Source: CAWCUK01 sp963798775
Lineage (GTDB): Bacteria; Bacteroidota; Ignavibacteria; Ignavibacteriales; Ignavibacteriaceae
DNA: 64,000 bases
Assembly (NCBI GenBank): GCA_963798775.1
Contig: CAWCUK010000003.1
Location: 372,001 to 436,000, forward strand
Reading direction: 5' to 3'
Below, in pieces: positions 17,446-26,174 of this stretch. Under the pieces are notes generated by a model. That model had not been told where the DNA came from. It saw only the letters and a program-made list of their open reading frames with translations, and did not search any database. The position numbers and the translations under genes are program-made. The stretch's first letter is position 1. Every line of letters starts with the position of its first letter.

Positions 17446-17979
17446 TTAACTTTTAAATAAAGGTATTTTTGAACCACATGTTCTGGCATGAACAACTTCC
17501 GCGTACTGTTCGGGAGTAATTGAAGGGCCTTCATTACTGCAGTGTTTTTCGAATACTTCCTTTAATACGTTGGAGATATATTCGGCATCATATCCTTCAA
17601 TATCATATCTCTGCATAAAATAAAGTAATTCACCGTTTTTGAATAATGCCACACTCGGAGATGACGGAGGAAAATTAGTTATATTTTGTCTGACTCTTTC
17701 AACGGCATCTCTTTCCTGACCGGCGAATACTGTATAACATTTATCGGGAATAACTTTATTTTGTAATGCTAATGAAACTCCCGGACGCGCGCTTCCGGCA
17801 GCGCAGCCGCAAACAGAGTTAATCATTACCAAAACTGTTTTATCATCGTTTACATTTATTGCTTCGTCAACCTCTTTCGGAGTTAACAGTTCCTTAAATC
17901 CAACCGCAATTAATTCATCTCTCATTGGTTGAACTGCGTCTTGATCGTATATAGGCGGACGGGACATAATGTTAAACAT
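17446..17979 (-). CDS. BrxA/BrxB-family bacilliredoxin
   Basis: A 177-residue protein of the former DUF1094 family with the characteristic C57-G-C59 active site (NSVCGCAAGSARPG). Bacilliredoxins remove bacillithiol from protein thiols; whether this organism makes bacillithiol is not shown here. The ATG at 17979 has AGGAG upstream. It sits in the suf operon between the DUF59 gene and the Rrf2 regulator, which links thiol redox control to Fe-S assembly. Confidence 0.88.
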   Translation of the reverse strand: MFNIMSRPPIYDQDAVQPMRDELIAVGFKELLTPKEVDEAINVNDDKTVLVMINSVCGCAAGSARPGVSLALQNKVIPDKCYTVFAGQERDAVERVRQNITNFPPSSPSVALFKNGELLYFMQRYDIEGYDAEYISNVLKEVFEKHCSNEGPSITPEQYAEVVHARTCGSKIPLFKS

Positions 17980-18051
17980 ATTTTAGCTCCTATCTTTTAG
18001 ATTATTTAATATATTTCTATTCATATTGTTTAATTTGTCCCCTTTAGTTTT

Positions 18052-18372
18052 TTATAACATTCCAAGTTCTAATTTTGCCACTTCAGACATCATATCTCTA
18101 TCCCACGGCGGGTTCCATACAAGTTCTACTTTAACATCATTTATTCCGGGCACTCCTTGAACTTTTTGCTGTACTTCGCCGGGAAGAGAACCGGCCACAG
18201 GGCAAGCCGGCGATGTTAATGTCATTTTTATAAGTGAATTCGCGTTATCGTCAATTTGAATTTCATAAATTAATCCCAATTCAAAAATATCTACCGGTAT
18301 CTCGGGATCATAACAAGTTTTAAGCGCGTTTATTATATCTTCTTCTAATGCTATTTTATTTAATTCAGCCAT
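18052..18372 (-). CDS. DUF59/MIP18-family Fe-S assembly protein (SufT-like)
   Basis: A 106-residue single-domain protein. It shows the YDPEIPVDIFELGLIYEI block and the TSPACPVAGSLPGEV motif with its conserved cysteine. Members help mature Fe-S proteins and are common in suf operons. It lies 13 bases after sufU in the same direction. Naming it sufT is reasonable, but the family also includes PaaD-type proteins; the operon context favours the suf role. Confidence 0.88.
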   Translation of the reverse strand: MAELNKIALEEDIINALKTCYDPEIPVDIFELGLIYEIQIDDNANSLIKMTLTSPACPVAGSLPGEVQQKVQGVPGINDVKVELVWNPPWDRDMMSEVAKLELGML

Positions 18373-18385
18373 AATTATTTTTTAT

Positions 18386-18847
18386 TTATTCTTCAGTTGA
18401 AACTTTGTTTTTTTTCTCATTTAATGCGGAAATCATAGTGTGCCAGGCGAGGGAAGCGCATTTAACTCGCGATGGAAATTCTCTAACTCCGGCAAAAACC
18501 GCTAATTTTCCCATAGTTTCTAAATCAGGCTCTTCATCAAGTCCGCCAGTAATTAAATCGTGAAATTTCTTAAATAATTCTTCGGCTTCAACTTTAGATT
18601 TTCCTTTAACTATGGAACTCATTAATGAAGCTGACGCCTTTGAAATTGCGCATCCTGAGCCTTGAAAAGAAATATCTTTTACAATATTGTTTTCATCAAG
18701 TTCGATGTAAATATTAATTTTATCGCCGCAAAGCGGGTTATAGCCTTCCGCAAAATGATTTGGATGTTCGAGAATTTTAAAATTTCTCGGACTTTTATTA
18801 TGATCCAAAATTACCTGCTGGTATAGTTCTCTTAATTCAGCATCCAT
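18386..18847 (-). CDS. sufU: SufU-type Fe-S scaffold / sulfur acceptor
   Basis: A 153-residue IscU-like protein with C40 and D42 (LCGD), C66 (GSGCAISKAS) and C130 (RVKCASLAW). It has the 18-20-residue insertion between the second and third cysteines that marks SufU rather than IscU. It accepts sulfur from the desulfurase encoded just upstream; its start directly abuts the sufS stop. In Gram-positive systems SufU is a zinc-dependent sulfur-transfer partner of SufS, and the same role is likely here. Confidence 0.93.
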   Translation of the reverse strand: MDAELRELYQQVILDHNKSPRNFKILEHPNHFAEGYNPLCGDKINIYIELDENNIVKDISFQGSGCAISKASASLMSSIVKGKSKVEAEELFKKFHDLITGGLDEEPDLETMGKLAVFAGVREFPSRVKCASLAWHTMISALNEKKNKVSTEE

Positions 18848-20101
18848 TTAACTAAAAACCTCTATAACTTTTTTTATACCGTTTACTAAAATATCGACTT
18901 CACTTTTAGTATTATAAAGCGCGAATGACGCTCGCGAAGTGGCCGGAATGCAATATCTATCCATTATCGGCTGTGTGCAATGATGTCCTGTTCTAACCGC
19001 GATTCCTTCAAAATCTAAAAAGGTACCTATGTCGTGGGGATGGACGTTTTCTAAAACGAATGAAATTACACTGCATTTTTCTTTTGCTGTTCCGATAATT
19101 TTTAATCCTTCAATCTGGCGTAAAGCCGAACTCGCATAGTCTAAAAGCTCTTTTTCATGCGCCGCGATATTATTTATTCCGATGCTGTTTACATAATCAA
19201 TTGCCGCGCCTAAACCGATAGCTCCGGCAATATCAGGAGTTCCGGCTTCAAATTTATAAGGAAGTTCATTATACGTTGTTTCATCAAAAGTAACTTTGGA
19301 AATCATATCGCCGCCGCCTTGATACGGAGGCATTTCTTCTAAAAATTTTTTCTTGCCGTAAAGAACTCCTATTCCGGTTGGTCCGTATATTTTATGTCCG
19401 GAAAAAGCAAAGAAATCACAATCAAGTTTTTGAACATCAACCGGCAGGTGATTTACTGCCTGAGCGCCGTCAACTAAAACGGGAATATTATGTGAGTGAG
19501 CAATTTCAATTATTTTTTCAATTGGATTTATGGTTCCTAACGAATTTGAAACATAAACAACGGAAACAATTTTTGTTTTTCCCGTAATTAATTTTTCAAA
19601 CTCTTCTAAAATCAGCTCGCCTTCATCGGAAATGGGAATTACTTTTAATTTAGCTTTTCTCTCTTTGCAGATTAGCTGCCAGGGAACAATATTTGAGTGA
19701 TGTTCCATTCCGGAAATAATTACTTCATCGCCTTCATTTAAATTTTGTTTCCCGAAAGTATTTGCAACCAGATTTATAGATTCGGTTGTGCCGCGAGTGA
19801 AAATTATTTCTTTCTCACTTTCCGCGTTTATAAAATTTTTTATCTTTTTTCTTGCCTCATCATGAGCTTTAGTTGCAGCTTCACTTAATGTATGAACTCC
19901 TCTGTGAATATTTGAATTCATGGTTTCATAATATTTTACCAGTGTATCAATCACAACTTTCGGTTTTTGCGTAGTTGCCGCGTTATCTAAATAACATAAA
20001 GGTTTACCGTGAACCGATTGATTCAGAATAGGAAAATCTTTTCGTATTTTTTCTAAATCGTAAATATTTGATTTATTCGGTGCTTCAATTTTAGTATTCA
20101 A
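18848..20101 (-). CDS. sufS: Group II cysteine desulfurase SufS
   Basis: A 417-residue PLP enzyme that takes sulfur from cysteine for Fe-S clusters. The PLP lysine is K237 (SGHKIYGPTGIG) and the persulfide cysteine is C375 (RTGHHCTQPIMDR), in the short loop typical of group II enzymes. The N-terminal DFPIL and YLDNAATTQKP blocks are also typical. It is followed with no gap by sufU, its expected sulfur acceptor, and preceded by sufD after 17 bases. Confidence 0.96.
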   Translation of the reverse strand: MNTKIEAPNKSNIYDLEKIRKDFPILNQSVHGKPLCYLDNAATTQKPKVVIDTLVKYYETMNSNIHRGVHTLSEAATKAHDEARKKIKNFINAESEKEIIFTRGTTESINLVANTFGKQNLNEGDEVIISGMEHHSNIVPWQLICKERKAKLKVIPISDEGELILEEFEKLITGKTKIVSVVYVSNSLGTINPIEKIIEIAHSHNIPVLVDGAQAVNHLPVDVQKLDCDFFAFSGHKIYGPTGIGVLYGKKKFLEEMPPYQGGGDMISKVTFDETTYNELPYKFEAGTPDIAGAIGLGAAIDYVNSIGINNIAAHEKELLDYASSALRQIEGLKIIGTAKEKCSVISFVLENVHPHDIGTFLDFEGIAVRTGHHCTQPIMDRYCIPATSRASFALYNTKSEVDILVNGIKKVIEVFS

Positions 20102-20118
20102 CGTATCCTTCTTTCACT

Positions 20119-21438
20119 TTAAAGAGTATTGAATTTTTCCGATAAAATTTCTTCAATATAATTTCTTATAGCCTCAACTTTTATTGATTTTATTACATCG
20201 CTAGCAAACGCGTGTATTAAAATTGAGCGGCTTGCTTCAGGCCCTATACCTCGCGATTTTAAATAGAATAATGCGTCCGCGTCTAATTGTCCTATTGTTG
20301 CTCCGTGTGAACATTTAACATCATCGGCAAATATTTCAAGCTGAGGTTTTGTATTTACTAAAGCGTTATCCGATAAAATTATATTATTGTTTTCCTGGAA
20401 AGCATTGGTTTTTTGCGCGTCTTTTCTTACTAAAACTTTTCCGCTGAAAACTCCGCGGGATTTATCGTCAAGAATTCCTTTATAATGCTCATGGCTGTTA
20501 CAATTTGGTTTCGCGTGATCGATAAGTGTATGTGTATCGCAAAGCTGAGTGCCGCCTATTAAATAAAGTCCGTTTAAAGTACATTCGCCGCCTTCATCAT
20601 TAAATCTTGAATTAAATTCATTCCTGGATAGATCGGCGCCGAATGATATTGCGTGAGATGAAAAATTGCTTGTTCTTTCTTGATCAACTTCCATTCTTGC
20701 TATATGAAAAGAATTTTTACTTTCTTCCTGCAGTTTTAAGTGATCTACAACCGCGTTTTCCTCCGCTATAATTTCTGTTACTGAATTCGTAAAATATATG
20801 TCTTCGCTTAAAGTAACATAATGTTCAATAATTGTAGATTGAGAATTTTTACCGGCGACAATTAAATTCCTGGGCTGGGTTAGGTATTTTTCTTTTCTCG
20901 CGTCCGCAATAAACAGAATATGAACAGGTTTTTCAATCAATTTTCCGTCATCAATTTTTATAAACGCGCCGTCTTTTGTAAATGCCGCGCTAAGTGCTAT
21001 AAAAATATCTTTATCATATTTTGCGTATTTGCTGAAGTGCTCTTTTAATACGGGTGATTCATCATTAATTGCCTGTGATATACTTTTTATTTCAATTCCA
21101 GCCGGTAAATCTTCTAAATTAGAAAGTTCTTCGGTAAATATTCCGTTAACAAAAGTTATTACCGCCGCGTTTAATTCTTCAAACAAAAATCTTTTAATAT
21201 CTTGTTTTGTTAATTTTGTTTTTTCAACAGCGGGATTAAAATTATGTTTGAAGAGCGGGGATAAATTGGTAAACCGCCATTCTTCTTCTTTTACAGAAGG
21301 AAAATTTAACTGCGAAAATTTCTCAATAGCGTCTTTTCTTATGTTGTGAATCGGCAGTGAACTTTCGCCGTTTAAACTTTTCTCGAAAGTTTCAAAATTT
21401 GATATGTACCAATTCTTTATGTCTAAAGCTTGACTCAT
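20119..21438 (-). CDS. sufD: Fe-S assembly protein SufD
   Basis: A 439-residue SufB/SufD-family protein. The C-terminal beta-helix core is conserved (RGVFSGKVLVRKDAQKTNAFQENNNIILSD split across the family's usual positions, then CSHGATIGQLD and FYLKSRGI). SufD forms the SufBC2D scaffold complex with the neighbouring products. It lies 53 bases after sufC in the leftward operon. Confidence 0.95.
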   Translation of the reverse strand: MSQALDIKNWYISNFETFEKSLNGESSLPIHNIRKDAIEKFSQLNFPSVKEEEWRFTNLSPLFKHNFNPAVEKTKLTKQDIKRFLFEELNAAVITFVNGIFTEELSNLEDLPAGIEIKSISQAINDESPVLKEHFSKYAKYDKDIFIALSAAFTKDGAFIKIDDGKLIEKPVHILFIADARKEKYLTQPRNLIVAGKNSQSTIIEHYVTLSEDIYFTNSVTEIIAEENAVVDHLKLQEESKNSFHIARMEVDQERTSNFSSHAISFGADLSRNEFNSRFNDEGGECTLNGLYLIGGTQLCDTHTLIDHAKPNCNSHEHYKGILDDKSRGVFSGKVLVRKDAQKTNAFQENNNIILSDNALVNTKPQLEIFADDVKCSHGATIGQLDADALFYLKSRGIGPEASRSILIHAFASDVIKSIKVEAIRNYIEEILSEKFNTL

Positions 21439-21491
21439 TTTTTAATTCCTATTTCCGTTAAATCTTTTTTTGTTCTTGTTTCTTTATAAAA

Positions 21492-22250
21492 TTAACCGGC
21501 CACCGGAGTTTCATCTTTTATCCAGTCATAACCTTTTTCTTCTAAATCCAAAGCAAGTTCTTTTCCGCCGGATTTTACAATTTTACCTTTATATAAAACA
21601 TGAACAAAATCGGGAACGATATAGTTTAATAATCTTTGATAGTGAGTAACAACTATTGTCGCGTTTTCTTTTGTTTTAAGTTCATTCACTCCGTTGGCAA
21701 CAATTCTAAGCGCGTCAATATCAAGGCCGGAATCGGTTTCATCAAGAATAGAAAGTTTAGGTTCTAAAACCGCCATTTGAAAAATTTCGTTTCGCTTTTT
21801 TTCTCCTCCCGAAAAACCTTCGTTTACCGCTCTGCTTAAAAGTGATTGGTTTAACTCAACAAGTTTCATTTTTTTCTTGATTAAGGAAAGAAATTCTATC
21901 GCGTCCAATTCTTCCATTCCTCTATATTTTCTAACTTCGTTTAACGCGGTTTTAAGTAAATTAGTATTACTTACTCCAGGAATTTCAATAGGATATTGGA
22001 AAGCTAAAAATAAGCCTTCACGCGCTCTGTCTTCCGGGGAAAGTTCAAGAAGATTTTTTCCTTCGAATAATATTTCTCCTTTAGTAACTTCATATTCTTC
22101 TCTACCTGCTAATACTTGAGCCAAAGTACTTTTTCCGGAACCGTTAGGACCCATAATAGCGTGAACTTCACCGGCGTTTACTTTTAAATCTATTCCTTTT
22201 AATATTTCTTTGCCTTCAACATTTGCGTGAAGATTTTTAATTTCTAACAT
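21492..22250 (-). CDS. sufC: Fe-S assembly ATPase SufC
   Basis: A 252-residue ABC-type ATPase without membrane partner. It has Walker A GPNGSGKST, the signature FSGGEKKRNEI and Walker B LSILDETDSGLD, all diagnostic of SufC. It powers the SufBCD scaffold in the cytoplasm. The gap to sufB upstream is 198 bases, which is much wider than other gaps in this operon. Confidence 0.96.
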   Translation of the reverse strand: MLEIKNLHANVEGKEILKGIDLKVNAGEVHAIMGPNGSGKSTLAQVLAGREEYEVTKGEILFEGKNLLELSPEDRAREGLFLAFQYPIEIPGVSNTNLLKTALNEVRKYRGMEELDAIEFLSLIKKKMKLVELNQSLLSRAVNEGFSGGEKKRNEIFQMAVLEPKLSILDETDSGLDIDALRIVANGVNELKTKENATIVVTHYQRLLNYIVPDFVHVLYKGKIVKSGGKELALDLEEKGYDWIKDETPVAG

Positions 22251-22448
22251 CAGTTTAGCCTCTCTTATTTGCTTTATTACTTATGCGATAATTTTTTTTC
22301 TTTTCTACTTCTTGTAACTTTTCAAATGATGTACTATTGGAATCAATGAATCCATAGTTCAGAACTTTGAGTTACTAAATCTTTTAATTTTTCTCTATGA
22401 TTTATTAAATCAATCATTGTTAAGTATTTATTATAAATTGCTAATTGC

Positions 22449-23894
22449 TTAGCCAACGCTTCCTTCAAGGCTGACGCTTAATAATTTTTGCGCTTCAACC
22501 GCGAATTCCATCGGAAGTTCTTTAAATACTTCTTTACAATAACCGTTTACAATAAGATTTATTGCGTCTTCTGTAGCAATGCCTCTTTGGTTCAGATAAA
22601 AAATTTGATCTTCTCCGATTTTTGAAGTGGTTGCTTCATGCTCAACCTGTGCCGATGGATTATTTATTTCCAAATAAGGAAAAGTATGGGCGCCGCATTT
22701 ATCGCCGAGTAAAAGGGAATCGCATTGGGAGAAGTTTCTGGCGTTTTCGGCTTTCTTATTAATCTTAACTAAACCACGGTAACTGTTATTACTTTTTCCG
22801 GCTGAAATTCCTTTTGAAATAATTGTGCTTTTTGTGTTTTTCCCTAAATGAATCATTTTTGTGCCGGTATCCGCCTGCTGCATATTATTGGTAACCGCAA
22901 CCGAATAAAATTCTCCTGTTGAATTATCTCCCTGTAAAATACAACTTGGGTATTTCCAGGTAATAGCGGAACCTGTTTCTACTTGAGTCCAGGAAATTTT
23001 AGAATTAACTCCTCTGCAAGCGCCGCGTTTTGTTACAAAATTATAAATTCCGCCTTTGCCGTTTTTATCTCCCGCGTACCAGTTTTGTACAGTTGAATAT
23101 TTTATTTGCGCGTCATCGAGAGCTACAAGTTCAACAACGGCTGCGTGTAATTGATTTTCGTCTCTCATAGGAGCGGTACAGCCTTCAAGGTAACTTACGT
23201 AAGCTCCTTCTTCTGCAATAATTAAGGTCCGTTCAAATTGTCCCGTATTAGCCGCGTTTATTCTAAAATAAGTAGAAAGTTCCATCGGGCATCTTACTCC
23301 TTTGGGAACGAAAACAAAAGAGCCGTCGCTGAAAACAGCGGAATTTAAAGTAGCGAAAAAATTATCTGTATAAGGAACAACGCTGCCGAGATATTTTTTT
23401 ACAAGATCGGGATGATTTTTAACCGCTTCGGAAAATGAGCAGAAAATTATACCTAATTCGGAAAGTTTGTCTTTAAAAGTTGTTGCTACCGAAACACTGT
23501 CAAAAACGGCGTCAACCGCAACTCCGCTTAACCTTTTTTGTTCGTCGAGCGAAATGCCTAGTTTTTCAAAAGTAGAAAGTAATTCCGGATCAACCTCATC
23601 TAAAGAATTTAGTTTTGGTTTTTTCTTAGGCGCGGAATAATAAGAAAGATCTTGATAATCGATTTTAGGATAATGAACATTAGGCCAAGCCGGTTCTTGC
23701 ATTGTTTTCCAATGACGAAAAGCTTTTAATCGCCATTCCAGCATAAATTCCGGTTCATTTTTAATCGCGGAAAGTTGTCGAATAATATCTTCATTTAATC
23801 CTTTGGGAAGACTGTCGGCCTCAATTTCCGTAACAAATCCATACTTATATTCTTTATTCGCCAATTCTTCAATTGTGGAAACTTCTGTACTCAT
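22449..23894 (-). CDS. sufB: Fe-S assembly scaffold SufB
   Basis: A 481-residue scaffold protein and first gene of the leftward suf operon. The ATG at 23894 is chosen over an upstream in-frame start because AAGGAG lies seven bases before it. Family blocks include WRLKAFRHW, FVFVPKGVRCPMELSTYFRIN, EGCTAPMRDENQLHAAVVEL, and the C-terminal CDSLLLGDKCGAHTFPY and VEHEATTSKIGEDQIFYL. The cysteine in EGCTAP is a conserved functional position. A possible promoter lies about 70-95 bases upstream. Confidence 0.96.
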   Translation of the reverse strand: MSTEVSTIEELANKEYKYGFVTEIEADSLPKGLNEDIIRQLSAIKNEPEFMLEWRLKAFRHWKTMQEPAWPNVHYPKIDYQDLSYYSAPKKKPKLNSLDEVDPELLSTFEKLGISLDEQKRLSGVAVDAVFDSVSVATTFKDKLSELGIIFCSFSEAVKNHPDLVKKYLGSVVPYTDNFFATLNSAVFSDGSFVFVPKGVRCPMELSTYFRINAANTGQFERTLIIAEEGAYVSYLEGCTAPMRDENQLHAAVVELVALDDAQIKYSTVQNWYAGDKNGKGGIYNFVTKRGACRGVNSKISWTQVETGSAITWKYPSCILQGDNSTGEFYSVAVTNNMQQADTGTKMIHLGKNTKSTIISKGISAGKSNNSYRGLVKINKKAENARNFSQCDSLLLGDKCGAHTFPYLEINNPSAQVEHEATTSKIGEDQIFYLNQRGIATEDAINLIVNGYCKEVFKELPMEFAVEAQKLLSVSLEGSVG

Positions 23895-23961
23895 TTCTTC
23901 TCCTTGCTTAAAAACCAATCTGATGAAAATCAGAGTTCTATTTCTTTTAAATTGTTATCGA

Positions 23962-23990
23962 AACCTACACAATCTATACTAATTTGTCAA
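23962..23990 (-). promoter_or_regulatory. Candidate suf operon promoter
   Basis: Read leftward, TTGACA (23990-23985) is followed after 17 bases by TAGGTT (23967-23962), a weak -10 match. It lies 68 bases before the sufB start. An Rrf2 site is not evident by eye. The call rests on the consensus -35 only. Confidence 0.35.
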
Positions 23991-24140
23991 GATTAAGTTC
24001 CGTTAAAAAATCACGAATTTTTAATAATTTTTATTAGGCAAACAATGAGTTATTTTTAGATTGATGAAGGCATTTTAAATTGTTTTTATCCAATTATTAA
24101 GTTAATTTTAGGCTCATTATTTAAAATATCGGATAAATAG

Positions 24141-25244
24141 TTGGAAGAGCAAAATATAAATACGCAAAAAGCTACGAATGAAGGGCAGAGCTCTGAAGGA
24201 AAAAGTCAAAATGACGAAAAAAATACAGGCAGAAAAAATAATTACAGAAAACCGTATTATAATAGGCGAAAAAAATACTATAATAAGCAGTCGGAATCCG
24301 CACCGGAAGAAAAATCCGCGTTCAAAAAAGTTTCGGTAGTTATTCCTTTATATAATGAAGAAGAATCCCTAAATCCTCTTACTAATGAGATAAAAAAAGC
24401 ATTTAAAGCAATTAATGTAAATTATGAAATTGTATTTGTAGATGACGGGAGCAGCGATAATTCATTAAAAATTATAAAAGAAATCTGTAAAACCGATAGA
24501 CGCTTTAAGTATGTAAGCTTCAGAAAAAACTATGGAAAATCAGCCGCGCTGCAAATAGGATTTAAAAATGTAACCGGCGATGTTGTAATTACAATGGATG
24601 CCGATTTACAGGATGATCCGAATGAAATACCTAATTTGCTAAAAAAATTAGAAGAAGGTTTTGATCTTGTTTCAGGCTGGAAGAAAAAACGCCACGATCC
24701 GTTCATTAAAAAACAATCTTCTAAATTTTTTAATTTTGTTACACGGTTAATGAGCGGAATTAAAATTCACGATTTTAACTGCGGTTTAAAAGCTTATCGC
24801 CGCGAAGTTACTGAAAGTATTAAAGTTTACGGAGAACTTCACCGCTATATGCCTGTTCTTGCTAATTGGCAGGGTTTTACTGTTTCCGAAATTCCGGTTA
24901 AACATCATCCTAGACGATACGGAAAAACAAAATTCGGCATTTCCAGATTTTTTAAAGGTTTTATCGATTTAATCACTGTTATTTTTTCAACACGCTATAT
25001 TAAACGTCCCATGCATTTGTTCGGTTTTTTAGGCGCTTTATCTTTTCTTATTGGTTTAATTGTAAACGCCTGGTTAACTGTTGAATGGATTAGCGGAAAA
25101 GCTTTAAGTAACCGACCTATGCTGTTTTTGGGTATGTTATTAATTATAGTAGGAGTGCAGTTTTTCTCGGTAGGTTTGCTGGGAGAAATGCTGGTACATA
25201 ATTTTATGGATGAGAAAGAGTATTCCATAAAAGACAAAGGATAA
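24141..25244 (+). CDS. Family 2 glycosyltransferase with basic N-terminal tail
   Basis: A 367-residue membrane glycosyltransferase of the DPM1/GtrB type. A low-complexity Lys/Asn/Tyr-rich tail (1-58) precedes a GT-A domain with VVIPLYNEEESL, DDGSSD (101-106) and DADLQDDP (153-160). Two TM helices follow near 287-313 and 325-350. Such enzymes load sugar onto a polyprenyl phosphate for envelope glycans. The start is TTG at 24141: no ATG lies before the catalytic domain. It heads the rightward polysaccharide cluster. Confidence 0.88.
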   Translation: MEEQNINTQKATNEGQSSEGKSQNDEKNTGRKNNYRKPYYNRRKKYYNKQSESAPEEKSAFKKVSVVIPLYNEEESLNPLTNEIKKAFKAINVNYEIVFVDDGSSDNSLKIIKEICKTDRRFKYVSFRKNYGKSAALQIGFKNVTGDVVITMDADLQDDPNEIPNLLKKLEEGFDLVSGWKKKRHDPFIKKQSSKFFNFVTRLMSGIKIHDFNCGLKAYRREVTESIKVYGELHRYMPVLANWQGFTVSEIPVKHHPRRYGKTKFGISRFFKGFIDLITVIFSTRYIKRPMHLFGFLGALSFLIGLIVNAWLTVEWISGKALSNRPMLFLGMLLIIVGVQFFSVGLLGEMLVHNFMDEKEYSIKDKG

Positions 25245-25325
25245 TTTTTTTAATGGGAGAATAGAAATATTTTCCCGGTTTATTTATGCTAATCATAATT
25301 CTCTTCTCTTTAATAATAAGGTGCT

Positions 25326-26138
25326 ATGCTATACGATCCAATTAAAGATGTTTTTGCGGCTGTTATACGCAAATATCCCGTGCTTCGCGTATTTTTTTAT
25401 AAAACATTAGATGTAATGTTCTTGCGAAGCTGGTATGTTAGGCGTGAATTACGAAAGCTGAGAAAAGTTTTCGGAAATAAAAAAATAGAAATTTATGATG
25501 CCGGAACAGGCTACGCGCAGTATTCTTATTTCATGGCTAAAAATCTTCAGCCTAATAATATTTACGCGGTTGATGTAAAAGAAAAATGGATTAATGACAG
25601 CAAAGAATTTTTCGCTTCGCAAAATTTAAATAATGTAACTTTTGGAATTGAAGATTTAACCCAAATTGATCATGAGAATAAATTCGATTTAGTAATTTGT
25701 GTAGATGTAATGGAACATATTGAAGATGATGTTAAAGTTTTCCGCAATTATTTTAGAGCTTTAAAACCCGGCGGATTTTTATTAATAAATACTCCTTCAA
25801 TATTCGGCGGCAGTGATGTTCATGAGGAAACCGAAGAAAGTTTTATAGGAGAACATGCGCGTGACGGGTATTCGCATGAAGATCTTGAATCAAAACTAAC
25901 TCCGCTTGGATTTTCTGTTTATCAATCTAAATATACTTATGGTTTCTGGGGCGATAAAGCCTGGCGTTTAGGAATTAAATATCCCATGATGATGCTGAAC
26001 GCGAGTAAGTTGTTCTTCATTTTGCTGCCGTTTTATTATTTATTTACACTTCCTTTTACATTAACCATGATGTATGTCGATTATTCATCAAATAATAAAA
26101 TTGGCTCCGGTATAAATTTCGTGGCTCAAAAGAAATAA
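25326..26138 (+). CDS. Class I SAM-dependent methyltransferase
   Basis: A 270-residue protein with an AdoMet-binding glycine motif (DAGTGYAQYSYFMA) and a second core motif (DLVICVDVMEHIED), typical of small-molecule or glycan methyltransferases. A hydrophobic segment near residues 225-250 suggests membrane association. It is placed between the polyprenyl-sugar transferase and a YfhO-family protein, so methylation of a lipid-linked sugar is a reasonable inference. Substrate unknown. Confidence 0.82.
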   Translation: MLYDPIKDVFAAVIRKYPVLRVFFYKTLDVMFLRSWYVRRELRKLRKVFGNKKIEIYDAGTGYAQYSYFMAKNLQPNNIYAVDVKEKWINDSKEFFASQNLNNVTFGIEDLTQIDHENKFDLVICVDVMEHIEDDVKVFRNYFRALKPGGFLLINTPSIFGGSDVHEETEESFIGEHARDGYSHEDLESKLTPLGFSVYQSKYTYGFWGDKAWRLGIKYPMMMLNASKLFFILLPFYYLFTLPFTLTMMYVDYSSNNKIGSGINFVAQKK

Positions 26139-26174
26139 TTCCTTTTATACAAGAAAAAATTCGGAAATTTTTAA

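Noticed and set aside
21029..21349. 106-codon open frame on the plus strand
   Set aside because: Antisense to sufD with no independent support.
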